A stretch of 64,000 nucleotides of DNA from positions 1 through 64,000 of the forward strand of contig JAWUZG010000357.1 in assembly GCA_036785705.1 (NCBI GenBank), written 5' to 3'. Positions 34,701-46,080 of the stretch are shown piece after piece. A program made the position numbers and the translations under genes. The notes under the pieces were generated by a model. That model did no database searches. It worked only from the letters and a program-made list of their open reading frames with translations, and was not told where the DNA came from. Each line of letters opens with the position of its first letter. The first letter of the stretch is position 1. The DNA is from Acanthornis magna (taxonomy: Eukaryota; Chordata; Aves; Passeriformes; Acanthizidae).

Positions 34701-35375
34701 GAGATTTCGGGATGTTGGATTTTGGATTTTGGGGTGCTGGGATTTTGGGATATTGGGTGTTGGGGTTTGGATTTTGGGATGTTGAAGGCTAGGATGTTGC
34801 AATTTTGGGATGTTAGGTGTTGAATATTGGGAGTTGGATGTTGGGATTTTGGGATGTTGGGGGGTGGAGTTGTCTGTTGGATGTTGGGAGGGGGGTTTTG
34901 GGTGTTCAGATTTGGAGATTTCAGGATGTTGGGATGTCAGGATTTTGGGATGTCAGGCACTGAGATTTTGGGATTTGGGGATGTTGGGATTGTTGGGTGT
35001 TGGAATGTTGGATGTTGGAATTTTGGGATGTTGGGATTGTTGGATTTTGGGATGTTGGGTGTTGGGATTTTGGGGTGTTGGATGTTGGGATTTTGGGGTG
35101 CTGGGATTTTGGGATGTTGGACATTGGGATTTTGGGATGTTGGGATTTTGGGATTGTTGGGTGTTAGAATGTTGGATGTTGGGATTTTGGGATTGTTGGA
35201 TTTTGGGATGTCAGGATTTTGAGATGTCAGGATTTTGGGATATCAGGATGTCGGTCAGTCCCACACCCCCTCCCTCTGTCCCAGGCTGTCCCTGCTGCTG
35301 CCACCACCAGCGCTGGAGCGAGCGCTGCTGCTCCTCACGCGCTTCCACAGCCAATTCCTGCAGGAATTCTCCTGA
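28762..35375 (+). CDS. Alanine-aminotransferase-like gene, right arm (probable pseudoenzyme, 457 aa)
   Basis: This is the sister of the minus-strand gene at 16787-28378 and a second full-length GPT homologue. Exons: 28762-28860, 29369-29425, 29508-29616, 31065-31198, 31556-31799, 32306-32385, 32489-32622, 32701-32854, 33294-33449, 34357-34472, 35285-35375; all borders are AG/GT and phases agree. Exon 9 aligns without gaps to GPT over 52 residues (RTPGMECQPPAGGPRAFPRV against [20 protein letters not shown]). The lysine of YSLSKGIAG sits at the GPT position (residue 282). The same key sites as in the sister are altered: CAGTAA for TGASDA, NPGDPTG, GPSLC for QYPLY, ADEVH for ADEVY, and AHLG for YHFR. 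The second exon is short (19 codons against 30), losing the [10 protein letters not shown] segment conserved in GPT. The 3' end converges on GPT, with stop codons 501 bp apart. A fold-retaining, non-aminotransferase protein is inferred; expression is unknown. Confidence 0.85.
28880..29200. repeat. Short tandem duplication in first intron
   Basis: A unit of about 65 bp (CCACGGAATCCCAAAATTCCCGG, CTCCAGGGGTCCCCAGGG) is repeated four to five times with decay in the first intron of the right-arm ALT-like gene. Confidence 0.8.
29630..30895. repeat. GGGATATGGGGAATGGGATAAAT minisatellite
   Basis: A 1.25-kb array of GGGATATGGGGAAT, GGGATAAAT and GGGGTGGGAAT blocks lies in the intron between 29616 and 31065. 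Open frames through it on the minus strand reach several hundred codons but encode only Ser/His/Pro/Ile repeats. The rest of the intron (30900-31060) and part of the next (31230-31550) hold ACAGATCC-type repeats. Confidence 0.92.
31810..32300. repeat. GCCTCAGTTTCCCAATGAATTCC minisatellite (right arm)
   Basis: This is the right-arm counterpart of 23540-25015: about 11 copies of the 42-48 bp unit, in mirrored orientation. The first 100 bp after the donor at 31800 are almost identical to the left arm. Confidence 0.92.
32930..33285. repeat. CCCATCCCAATCCC array (right arm)
   Basis: A short array of ATCCCA/CAATCCCACC units lies before the acceptor at 33293. It mirrors the GGGATT array at 21000-22200 of the left arm but is about one third as long. 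Confidence 0.85.
33520..34320. repeat. CCTGGGGACATGGGATG minisatellite (right arm)
   Basis: Units of about 20 bp of the form CCTGGGGATATGGGATGT and GGGCTGGGGACATGG lie between 33449 and 34357. They mirror 19290-20805 of the left arm. Confidence 0.9.
34485..35255. repeat. GATTTTGGGATGTTGG minisatellite (right arm, last intron)
   Basis: This is an array of TTGGGATTTTGGGATGT units in the last intron of the right-arm gene, the reverse complement of the left-arm array at 16905-19100. Confidence 0.9.
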
Positions 35376-35409
35376 CCTGGAACCCCGCCCTGGATCCTGA
35401 CCCCGATCC

Positions 35410-35560
35410 CTCCATCCCATAAACCCTCCCCAATCCTTCCATCCATAAAAACCCCACAGAACCCTCCATCCCATAAAAACCCCACAGAACCCTCCATCCC
35501 ATAAAAACCCCACAGATCCCTCCGTCCCATAAAAACCCCACAGATCCCTCCCCTTATTCC
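35410..35560. repeat. CCATAAAAACCCCACAGAACCCT minisatellite with CATAAA motifs
   Basis: Four to five copies of a 32-bp unit (CATCCCATAAAAACCCCACAGAACCCTC-like) begin about 35 bp after the right-arm stop codon. Each carries CATAAA, a weak poly(A) signal variant, so one of them may define the 3' end of the ALT-like transcript. Confidence 0.6.
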
Positions 35561-35628
35561 CCAAAACCCCAAATTGCATGGGGCCACCCCATGGGTGACC
35601 CCACAGCTGCCACTGCTGGTCACTGTCC

Positions 35629-35634
35629 TTTATT
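35629..35634 (-). terminator. GPT polyadenylation signal (AATAAA, minus strand)
   Basis: TTTATT on the plus strand reads AATAAA on the minus strand, 243 bp beyond the GPT stop codon at 35877. It is the only canonical signal between GPT and the convergent ALT-like gene. Confidence 0.75.
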
Positions 35635-35876
35635 TGGGGGGTCCCAGGGGAGAACCGGCCCTGTCCCCCCCATGTCCCTGTGCCACCCCCCCGAGGTGAC
35701 ACCGGGACATCATGGAGGGGACCCGCCCCCGGAATTCCCAAAAAAAGGCACGGAGAGCTTGGAGGCACTCAGAGGCCACCAGGGCCTGGTGGGAAGTGTG
35801 GGTTGGGGAGTGCTGGAGGTGACATGGAAGTGACATGGAGGTTGACAGGGAAGTGACATTCCTTAACGGGAATTCC

Positions 35877-38800
35877 TTAAGAGAATTCCTTAACGAACTT
35901 GGTGTAGAAGGTGCTGAGCTTCTCCAGCAGGATCTTCAGCTTCTCCGTGGGTGGCAGGATGGTCATCCTGGGAACGGGGAAAAATTGGGAAAAAAAATTT
36001 GGGAATGGCACCAGGAGAACCTCCCTGGGACCCCAAATCTGCCAGAAAGTCCCTGGATGTGTTCCGTTGGGTGCCAGAACCCCATTCCCGTTCTCCCAGA
36101 AACCCCGAAAAAATTTGTGCCCGACCACCCACGGATAGGAAGAGGGAATTTGGGGTGGGGGAAGAGGGAATTTGGGCTGGAGATCTCCCAGAAAGAGGGA
36201 ATTTGGGCTGGAGATCTCCCAGAAAGAGGGAATTTGGGGTGGGGATCTCCCGGGAGCAGGGATTTCAGGGAGGGAACCCACCGGAAGTGGTAAGTGCCTT
36301 CCCGCTGCCCGAAGCCGCTTCCCGGGACAACGCAGATCCCGGTTTCCTCCAGGAGCCTCATGCAGAAGAACATGTCCGGGGTCTGATTCTTCTCCTGGGA
36401 ATTTGGGAGAGGGATGCAGTTGGGAAAATGGGGATAGGATCCCACAGGGGGCTGAGGGCTCTTGGGACTCATCCCACCCACCCCATATGGATCAGGATTC
36501 ATCCCGATGAGTCCACAACTCATCGGATGGATCCCGTTCATCCCTGCATCTCCCAGTTTGGATCCCATCCATCCCCACATCTCCCACTCAGATCCCGTCC
36601 ATCCCCACATCTCCCAATTTGGATCCCGTCCATCCCAGTTTGGAACCTGTCCATGCCCACCTCTCCCAGTTTGGATCCCATCCATTCCCACATCTCCCAG
36701 TTGCAATCCCATCCATCCCAGTTTGGATCCCGTCCATCCCCACATCTCCCAGTTTGGATCCCATCCGTTCCCACATCTCCCAGTTGGGATCCCATCCATC
36801 CCAGTTTGGATCCCATCCATCCCCACATCTCCCAGTTTGGATCCCGTCCATCCCACATCTCCCAGTTGGGATCCCGGTTTTCCCAGGGACCTTGGCAGCC
36901 GCCAGGGCGCGGGGCGGGAGGTCGATCCTTGGGAAGGAGTACATGGCTCCCTGCACGGGGTTGCAGTGGATCCCGGGAGTGCGGTTGAAGATCTCCTGGG
37001 TCAGCCGAGCCTTTTCCGCCAGGGCATTGAGCACGGCCTCCTTCTCCTGTGGGATAATGGTACGGGACATCCCAGTCCACACCAGTTCATCCCTTCCCAT
37101 TCCATGGATCCCATCCTATCCCATGCATCCCATCCCATCCTGTCCTGTCCCGTCCCGTCCCATCCCATGGATCCCATCCCATCCTATTCAATCCCATAGA
37201 TTCTATCCCATCCCCATCCCATCCCATCCTATCCAATCCCATAGATTCTATTCCATCCCCATCCCATCCCATCCCATGGATCCCATCCCATCCTATCCAA
37301 TCCAATCCCATGGATTCTACCCCATCCCATCCCATCCTATCCCATCCTATCCCATCCCATCCCATCCCATCCCATCCCATCCCATCCCATCCCATCCCAT
37401 GGATCCCACCCCCATCCCATCCAATCCCATGGATTCCATCCCATCCCTATCCCATCCCCATCCCTTCCCATCCCATCCCCACCCCAACTACTTCCCATCC
37501 CATCCCATCCCATCCCATCCCATCCCATCCCATCCCATGGATCCCATCCCATCCCATCCCATCCCATCCCATCCCATCCCATCCCTTTCCCCATTCCCAT
37601 ACTCTTTCCCACGCCATCCCATCCCATCCCCATCTCCATTCCATTCCATTCCATTCCATTCCATTCCATTCCATTCCATTCCCATCCCCACCACACCCAT
37701 CCCTTCCCATTCCCATCCCCATCCAATCCCACCCTATCCCCATCTCATCCTCACCTCACCCATCCCTTCTCATTCCCATCCCCATCCCATCCCATCCCAA
37801 TCCCACCCCATCCCATGGATCCCATCCCATTCAACCCCATCCCATCCCATTCAACCCCATCCCATCCCACCCCATCCCATCCCGCCCCATCCCGCTGCTC
37901 CATACAGCCTGGAAGCGCTCGTAGGACGGCTCTCCAGGCTTGGGTGGATCCATGATGATGTCCAGGACCATCTGTCCAGGCACGGGCGGGCAGAGCCGCA
38001 CGGACACCAGCTTGGACAGCTGCGCCTTCACCTCCGGATCCATGTTCACCACTTCCACATATCCACCCCGCAGGCCACACCTGCCGGACACCGCCGGAAT
38101 TGGCACCGCCGGCATGTGCCGAGGGCACGGAGGGGGCAGGGAATGGGGAATGGGAGGATATGGGTGGGAATCCATGGATGGGGGTCTGGGATGGGGATCC
38201 ATGGATGGGATCCATGGATGGGACCCATCATGGAACCCATGGATAGGAGCTGTGGATGGGAATCTATTTATGAGGGCCTAGAGATGGAATCCATGGATGG
38301 GACCCATTGATGGGAACCTATGGATGGGATCCATGGATAGGAGCCTATGGAGAGGGACCCATGGATTGGGGTCTGTGAGAGGAACCCATGGACAGGAACA
38401 CATGGAGAGGGATCCATGGATGGGAATCCGTGGATGGGAATCATGGATGGGGGTCTGGGATGGGAATCCATGGATGAGGACCTAGAGATGGCATCCATGG
38501 ATGGAAGCCATGGATTGGAATCTATGGATGGGATGCATGGATAGGAACCTATGGAGAAGGACCCATGGACTGAAGTCCCTGAGAGAAACCCATGGATAGG
38601 AACACGTGGACAGGGACCCATGGATGGGATGCATAGATGAAGCTCCATGGATGGGGGGTCTGTGATGGGAACCCACGGATGGGACATGGCATCCGTGGAG
38701 TCATGGCACCCTCATCCAATGTCACCTCCAGCCCCAATCCATGACATCCACAGGGTGGTGTCATCCTGATCCCTACATCACCTCCATGACCCATTCCATG

Positions 38801-41800
38801 GGGTGTTGACATTCCTATCCCAGGAGATTCATGGGGTGGTGGCATCCCCAATCCCACCCCCAGAACATCCATGGGGTGGTGACATTCTTATCCCAGAAGA
38901 TCCACGGGGTGGTGGCACTTCCATCCCTACATCACTTCCATGACCCATTCCAGGAGATCCATGGGATGGTGGCACCTCCATCCCTCCATCCTCCCTATCC
39001 CCTCCATCCCAGCCCATCCCACAGGACCCATGGGACCTTGGTCACACCCTGTGGGGTGACAATTCCAGGATGGGGACCCTGGGACTCACTCTCCCATGAA
39101 TCCCTTGGAGATGGAGTGGAAGGAGGCCAACTCCACCACCTCCGAGTAGGGCGGCCCCATCTCCATCAGGACCTTCTTGAAGGAGTGGAAGGCCGAACCC
39201 TCGGCGTAGATATTGTCCTGGTACACCTGGGAAGGGAGGGGACATCCCGAGATGTCACCCAGAATCGTGGGACTTTCCTGGGAATGGGGGAATGGGGGAA
39301 TGGGGGAATGGGGGACACGCCCACCTCATCGGCCAGGAGGAAAAGTTTCTGCTCATAGGCGAACTTGATGACCTCCTCGATGCATTGCCGGCTCTGGACC
39401 TGGCCTGGGGACACAGACATGGGACATGGGGACACTGGAACTGGAGGGGTCAGCCCCAGCACTGAACTGGGGTCCCAGTCCAGTTTTGGGGTCCCAGTCC
39501 AGTTTTGGGGTCCCAGTCCACCCCAGAGATCCCAATCACAGTCTATGGATACTGGTCCAGTTTTGGGGTCCCAGTCAAGTCCCAAGGTCCCAGTCCAACT
39601 CCAGGATCCCAGCACAGTTGTGGGGTCCCAATCCTGAGGTCCCAGTCCAGTCCTGGAGTCCCAGTCCAGTCATGGGGTCCCAGTTCCCAATCCCAGTCCA
39701 GTTTTGGGGTCCCAGTCCAGTCCTGGAGTCCCAGTTCCCAGTTCCCAATCCCAGTCCAGTTTTGGGATCCCAGTTCATTCTTGGGGCCCCAGTCCCAGTC
39801 TTGGGGTCCCAACCCTGGGTTCCCAGTCCACCCCAGGATCCCAGCCCAGGTGTCCCACCCCATGGATCCCATCCCACCCCCGATATCCCACAGATCCCAC
39901 CCCATGGATCCCATCCTCTATATCCCATCCCAGGCGTCCCACCCCAGATATCTCACCCATGGATCCCATTCCATCCCACCCCAGATATCCCACAGATTCA
40001 ACCCCATGAATCCTACCTCATGGCTTCCATCCCATCCCATCCCACGGATCCCATCCCATGGATCCCATCCCATGGATCCCATCCCATCCCATGGATCCCT
40101 TCCCATCCCATCCCATCCCATGGATCCCATCCCATCCCATCCCATCCCATCCCATCCCACCCCAGATATCCCACATATTCCACCCCATGGATCCCACCTC
40201 GTGGTTCCCATCCCATCCCACCCCACGGCTCCCACCCCACCCCCTGCTGTCCCCATTACCGGTGGGGTTGCCGGGGTTGATGATGCAGAGCACACGGGGG
40301 GAGCAGTGCTGGCGCCCCTCGGCCAACGCTCGCCGCAGCTCGGCCACGTCCAGCGCCCAGCAGCGCTCCTCGTTCAGGTAATAATTGACCTGCACCGCCT
40401 GCAGCTCGGCCAGCGCCGCCGAGTACAGCGGGTACTGCGGGATCGGGATCATCACCCCCGTGCGCGACGACCCCGAACCCGACACCAGCAGCTTCAGGAT
40501 GCTCTGTGGGGGATGGAGAGGTGGGGTGAGGTGGGGATGGTGTGGGAAAAATGAGGGGATGGGTTGGGGTCTAGTCCGAAGGTCCCAGTGCAGTCTTGGG
40601 GTCCCAATCCCAGTCCAGTCTTGGGGTCCCAGTCAAGTCCTGGGGTCCCAATCCCAGTCTATGCATCCCAGTCCAGTCTTCAGGTCCCAATCCCAGTCCA
40701 GTTTTGGGGTCCCAGTCAAGTTCTGGGGTACCAATCCCACTCTATGGATCCCAGTCCAGTTTTGGGGTCCCAGGCCAATCCTGGGATCCCAATCCCAGTC
40801 TATAGATACTGGTCCAGTTTTGGGGTCCCAGTCCAGTCACAAGGTCCCAGTCCAACCCCAGGATCCCACTCCAGTCCTGGGACTCCAATCCCAGTCTTGG
40901 GGTCCCAACCTCAGAGTCCCAGTCCAGTTTTGGGGTCCCAGTCCAGTCTTGGGGTCCCAACCCAGTCCAGTCTTGGGGTCCCAGTCCAGTCCTGGGGTAC
41001 CAGCCCTCAGTTCCCAGTCCACCCTGGGATCCCACCCCAGGTATCCCATCCCATCCCATCCCATCCCACCCCATCCCATCCCATCCCATCCCATGGATCC
41101 CATGGGAATCAGGACATCGTGGGACCGTGGTTGGTGTCCCACCCCACCCCAAATATGGCATCGTGGGGACAATGGTGTCAAGGGGGTGAGGACAGAGTTG
41201 GTGTGGGCATGGGGACAGTGAGGGGACATCATGGGAACATCAGGGGACATGCCCTGGCGTGGGCATGGGGACAATGAGAGGACAGGATGGGGTGGGAATC
41301 AGGACATTGTGGGGACATCATGGGGACAGTGCAGGGACAGGATGGGGTGGGAATCAGGACATCATGGGGACATGGTTGGTGTCCCACCCCATTCTAAATA
41401 GGGGATCTGGGGACCATGGGGTCATGGGGGTGGGGACATCATGGGGACAGAGTTGGTGTGGGCATGCGGACAGTGAGGGGACAGGGAGATAAAGGCCATG
41501 GGGACAATGAGGGGACACAGTTGGTGTGGCCATGGGGACATCATTGGGACATGGCTGGTGTGGACATGGGGACAGTGAGGGGACAGGAACGGGGGGACAG
41601 CACGGGGACACTGGGGACAGCTGGACCACGGGGGTGGCGTGTGGGGGACACGGGAACAACGAGGGGACACCACGGGGACAGCATGAGGATCAGGACCCCG
41701 CGACCATGGCAACCCCACAGCCTTGGGGACACCGCGATGCCACCCCCGGCGTGGGCCGATCCCGCAGCGCCCGGAGCTGGCACGGCCCCCGCGGGGGCGT

Positions 41801-44664
41801 GGGGACACCAAGGACACGCCACCCCCCGGTGCCACCACCCCCTCGGGCACTGCCCGTCCCGGGGCCTGCGCCAAGCGCGGCACAAAGGCCCCTTTGTCGC
41901 TGGCCGCCGTGGGAACGGCCGGGGGGTGGCACCGCGCCCGGTGTCCCCCGGGGGGTGGCCGCTGTCCCCGTACCATGATGGCGTCGCTGGCGCCGGTGGA
42001 CAGGAAGATGTCCTGGGCCTTGGCGGGGACACCGTCGCGACGTTGGATGTAGCGCGCCACGTCCTCCCGCACCATCTCGATGCCGGGGCTGGCGGTGTAG
42101 GAGCCTGCGGAGGGGACAGCGCCGGTGACACGGGCACCGGGGGGTGGCACCGCGGGTGTCCCCGCCGGGGAGGTGACACCGACCTGCGCTGTGGCCACCG
42201 CACACGGCCAGAAGTCGCTCCGCGCGTTCCTTGGCGTCCTTGGGGAGGTTCGGGTCCTTGAGCAGCTCCGGGCACAGGCACAACGCTGTCACCTGAGGGG
42301 ACAGGGAGGTGACGCGAGGCGGTGGTGGCACCCGAGGGGTGACAATCCCCCCGCGGTGTCACCGGAGGTGGCGCGGGTGGCCGTACCTGGCGGAGGAAGG
42401 TGATGGGTTTCTGTCCCATGGCGTGCGCGTCACCGATGTTGGCCTTGATCACCTCGGTGAAGGGTTTGGGGACACCCTGCGGGGACGGGGACAGCGACGG
42501 GGACAGGAGGGTTGGGGGTGGGGATGGCAGGGATGGGGACAAGGGACAGAGATGGGGACAGGGACAGCAGGGATGGGGATGGGGACAGGGGTGGGGATAG
42601 GGGCAAGGATGGGGACGGGGACAAGGACAGAGATGGGGACAAGAGGCAGAGATGGGGACAGGGACACCAGGGACAGGGCAGGGGATGGGGACAGGGACAG
42701 GGACGGGGGAGGGACAAGGGACAGGGATAGGGACAAGGGGATGGAGCAGGGGACAGGGACAGCAGGGACAGTGATAGAGACAGGGACAAGGGGGGAGGCA
42801 TGGGGACAGGGACAGGGATGGGGACAGGGATATGGGACAGGAATGGGAAGGTGGACAGGGATAAAGTCAGGGACAAGGGTGGGGACAGGGATGGGAATGG
42901 GGACAGGGTCAGGAATGAGGCGGGGACAGAGAAGAATGGGGACAGTGACAGGTACAGGTCAGGTCAGGGGTCATGCCCTGCCTGTCCCCACCCAGGGACA
43001 GCCCCGCTGTGGCACGAGTGCCACCACCCGGCCATGGCGTCACCGCCGTGTCCCGTCCTGGGAGTGGCCGGAACGGGGGCACCTCGGGAACCCCGGGAAT
43101 GGGGACCTTGGGGACCTTAGGGACCTTGGGGACCCGGGGACAGCCTGGCAGGTAGCGGGGACATCCCAGCGGGGACATCCCCACCCCCCCCAAAGCCGTG
43201 TCCCCAGCCCGGGTGACCGCGGCCACCTCCCGCCGGACTTTGGCCACTTCGGCGGGACCGGACTCTGCCCCGGGTGGCACCGCCCCGAACATGTCACCTG
43301 TGTCACCCGTGTCACCTGGCCTCACCCCTGTCACCTCCTGTCACCGCTGTCACACCCCTGCCACCCCCTGTCCTTACCGGGGTGTCCCCCATGTCCCACT
43401 CCCCCCCAAAATGGACGCCCCCCGCCCCGTCCCGATCCCGAGGCGTGGGAAAGTTCCCAGGTGGGGACAGGGCCACGGGAGGGGACAGTGGGGACAGAGG
43501 GGACAGTGGGGAGACCCCGATTTTGAGGGGTCTGAGGGGGGAGGGGGGTGGTCCCCGGTTTTTGGGGGTGCCCAGGTCAGGAATCGCCGTTTTGGGGGAG
43601 CCCTGGGGGGTAAAAACCCTTTTGGGGTAAAAAAAAAAAGACACTTTGGGTGGAGTAAAATCGCTTTTTTTGGGGGGAAAAAAGACCCTTTGGGGGGAAG
43701 ACCGTTTCTTGGATGGGGGTAAAACCCCTTTTTTGGGACGGATAAAATCCCTTTTTTGGGACGGATAAAATCCCTTTTTTGGAGACTAAAGACCCTTTTT
43801 TGGAGGGTAAAGGCCCTTTTTTGGGGGGGTAAAACCCTTTTTTTGGGGTGATAAAACCCCTTTTTGAAGGGTAAAGACCCTTTTTGGGGGCTGCTTATGG
43901 GATGGGAGGGGCCCAGTGTGGGGTTCCCCGTTTGGGGTACACAGACCCGGTTTTGGAGGGGTCCCGGTTCGGGGTTGGGGGGGTCCCGGTTGGAGGAATT
44001 CTCCCGGTTTTGGGGGGAATCCCCAGCTTTGGAAAGGGGGTCCCCGTTCGGGATGGCTGTTCCCGGTTTGGGGTCGGGATATCCCTGTCCGGGGTTGAGT
44101 TATCCCGGTCCGGGGGAGGTGATCCCGGTTCGGGAGGGGTTATCCCTGCTCGGGGGGGGCTGTTCCCTGTTTAGGGTCGGGATATCCCTGTTCTGGGTGG
44201 GCTATTCCCAGTCCAGGGTGGGTTATCCCCGTCCGGGGGGGCTGATCCCCGTTTGGGGTTGGGATATCCCAGTTCTGGGGGGGTTATCCCGGTCCGGGGT
44301 TGGGTTATCCCAGTCCGGGCTTGGGTTATCCCGGCTCGGGGGGGCTTATCGCAGTCCGGGAAGTTTATCCCAGTTCGGGATGGGGCTATCCGGATTTATC
44401 CCGGTCCGGTTTTGGGGGTTCTCCCGATTTTGGGGGTGCCGGTACCTTGCGCAGTTCCTGCTCGAGCTCCAGGGCGCGGGTGACGATGGGGCCCCGCACG
44501 GCGTACTCCACGCGGCGGATCGCGGGGTTCATCGTCTCCAGGGTCAGCACCGGGCCCCCCCGCGCCCCCCGGGGCCCCCCGGGAGCCCCCAGCTCCGCCG
44601 CCGCCGCCGCCATCGCCAGGAGCCTACGGGGCCGCAGCGCCCACAGCGCCCTCAGCGCCCGCAT
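35877..44664 (-). CDS. GPT: GPT, alanine aminotransferase (complete, 514 aa)
   Basis: This PLP enzyme interconverts L-alanine and 2-oxoglutarate with pyruvate and L-glutamate. Exons 5' to 3': 44664-44446, 42476-42387, 42292-42184, 42104-41974, 40503-40260, 39404-39325, 39226-39090, 38080-37906, 37046-36891, 36394-36282, 35967-35877. Family hallmarks are all present: [93 protein letters not shown] with the PLP lysine near residue 332, CGLRGGY, and [14 protein letters not shown] ending in EFS. The first in-frame ATG gives an arginine-rich leader ([16 protein letters not shown]); a second ATG 17 codons later (44613-44611, GCGATGG context) gives 497 residues, close to human cytosolic ALT1 (496). 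Synteny beside PPP1R16A says GPT rather than GPT2, although the leader could send a form to mitochondria (inference). The introns are minisatellite-rich. Confidence 0.96.
36490..36885. repeat. CCCCACATCTCCCAGTTTGGATCC minisatellite
   Basis: Some fifteen units of about 20-31 bp (CCATCCCCACATCTCCCAGTTTGGATCC-like) lie in the GPT intron between exons ending at 36891 and starting at 36394. Confidence 0.9.
37080..37895. repeat. (CCCAT)n microsatellite
   Basis: Pure and interrupted CCCAT pentamers, with CATGGATCCCATCC and TTCCA variants (CCATT at 37650-37680), make up an 0.8-kb array in the GPT intron between 37906 and 37046. Confidence 0.93.
38150..38700. repeat. GGATCCATGGATGGGA minisatellite
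   Basis: Units of 15-17 bp (CCATGGATGGGAATC, GGAACCTATGGA) lie in the GPT intron between 39090 and 38080. A second family, GGGGTGGTGACATTCCTATCCCA, follows at 38745-39000. Confidence 0.88.
39420..40250. repeat. GGTCCCAGTCCAGTTTTGGGGT and CCCATGGATCC arrays
   Basis: The first part (39440-39840) repeats TTTTGGGGTCCCAGTCCAG. The second (39840-40240) repeats ATCCCACCCCATGGATCCC. Both lie in the GPT intron between 40260 and 39404. Confidence 0.88.
40560..41700. repeat. GGGGTCCCAGTCCAGTC and GGGGACATCATGGGGACA arrays
   Basis: In the GPT intron between 41974 and 40503, 40580-41020 repeats the CCCAGTCCAGT family also seen in the next intron. 41040-41100 is CCCAT, and 41165-41700 repeats GGGGACATCATGGGGACAGTG. 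Confidence 0.87.
42485..42960. repeat. GGGACAGGGATGGGGACA array
   Basis: GGGGACAGGGACA and GGGATGGGGACA units lie just upstream (in the minus sense) of the GPT exon at 42387-42476. The acceptor is placed at the end of the array. Confidence 0.88.
43600..44440. repeat. GGTAAAACCCTTTTTTGGGG and TTATCCCGGTCCGGGG arrays
   Basis: Two families lie in GPT intron 1: about 20-23 bp units of GGGTAAAGACCCTTTTTTGG at 43600-43890, then GGGTTATCCCGGTCCGGGG units at 43980-44410. Confidence 0.87.
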
Positions 44665-44839
44665 CGTCCGCCCGCCCCACCCCGGGCACAACGGCGACAC
44701 CGCCGCCCACCGCCACCCACCTCCCGGTGACACCTCGGTGACACCCCGGTGACACCCCGAACCCGCCCCCGGGGCACCCCGAATCCTCCCCACCCTCGCC
44801 TCCCGCCGCCGCCGCCGCTACCGGCGCCGCCTCGGGACA

Positions 44840-46080
44840 ACGGGCGACAAACGGGCGAGGGGCAACGGGCGAAGGGCAACGGGCGCGGGGAGGGGGCAAG
44901 GGACACCGGGAGCGGGCACGTGGAGCGGGGACGGCAAAGGGGTGGCACCGGGAGAGAGGCTGGGAAAAATCGTGACGGCGGGAACGGGGACAGACGGCAC
45001 CGGGCACGGGGGTGGCACCGGGAGCGGGAACTGACACAAACGGCACCGGGACTGGGAGAAAGTGGCACCGGGCACGGGGGTGGCACCGGGCACGGGACAC
45101 TGGGAAAGGGGAGGGCAGCGGGAAGGGGACACCGGGAGAGGGCACGTGGCAGAGGGGACAGCGGGCACAGCGAAAGGGGTGGCACCGGGAGCGGGAATTG
45201 GCACCGGGAGCGGGAGCGGGGCTAGGAAAAACCGGGAGTGGGTAGGGACAGCGGAAACGGGGACAACCGGGACCGGGAATGGGGGTGACACCGGGACAGG
45301 GGCACTGGGAAAGGGGTGGCACCGGGACTGGGAAAAACCGGGACTGGGCACTTACACCGCCGTCGGTGACAACGGGCACCGGGAGAGGGGCACGGGGAAA
45401 GAGAGTGGCACCGGGGACTGGGGACAGCCGGCACCGGGAAAGGGACACCGGAAAAGGGGGTGGCATCGGCACCGGGCACTGGCACCGGAGACAACTGGCA
45501 CTGGGAAAGGGGGTGGCACCGAGCACGGGACACTGGGAAAAGGGGGTGGCACCGGGGACAGCCGAGAGCGGGAATGGGGGTGGCACCGGCACTGGGAAAA
45601 AGCGGGACCGGGAACTGGCACCGGGAAAGGGGCACCGGGAACAGGGGTGGCACCAGGAATGGGACACCGGGAAAGGATGTGGCACCCGGACCGGGCACTG
45701 CCACGGGGACTGGGAAAAACCGGGACTGTGACCAGGGAAAAGGGGCACGGGGAAAAGGGGGTGGCACCGGGACTGGGCAGTGACTTTGGAACTGGGACCG
45801 GAGACGATGGGCACAGGGTGGCACCGGGAGCAGGACGTGACACTGGAACTGGGACCGGGGACAATGGGCACAGGGAATGTGGCACCGGGACCGGGCAGTG
45901 ACACTGGAACTGGGACCGGGGACAATGGGCACCGGGAATGTGGCACCGGGACCGGGCAGTGACACTGGAACTGGGACCGGGGACAACGGGCACTGGGGTG
46001 GCACTGGAACTGGGACCGGGGACAACGGGCACTGGGCACGGGGGTGGCACCGGGGGCAGTGGGCACCGGGAGCGGAGTTG
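44840..46080. repeat. GGCACCGGGACTGGG minisatellite upstream of GPT
   Basis: A 1.2-kb GC-rich array of GGCACCGGGA, CACTGGGAAAGGGG and GGGGACAACGGGCACC units lies between the first GPT coding exon and the putative promoter. It is probably 5' UTR intron or leader. Long minus-strand frames in it are repeat artefacts. Confidence 0.88.

Larger units (their letters stand above)
16787..35375. repeat. Large inverted duplication carrying two ALT-like genes
   Basis: The minus-strand gene at 16787-28378 and the plus-strand gene at 28762-35375 are arms of a palindrome with its centre near 28.57 kb. Near-identical tracts, introns included, are visible at 25033-25276 against 31556-31799 with its flanking intron, 23190-23532 against 32306-32622, 20829-20984 against 33294-33449 with the CCTGGGGACATGGGATG repeats, and 19128-19243 against 34357-34472. 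The arms differ in length because their minisatellites have expanded differently. Homology stops just after each stop codon. Confidence 0.85.

Noticed and set aside
28762..35375. Calling the ALT-like genes GPT2
   Set aside because: GPT2 keeps all PLP-site motifs; these proteins have altered TGASDA, QYPLY, NPGNPTG and YHFR sites and sit at the GPT locus, so no official symbol is given.
36619..38310. 563-codon plus-strand open frame (Pro-Ser-His-Pro-Ile repeats)
   Set aside because: It is produced by (CCCAT)n, antisense to GPT exons.
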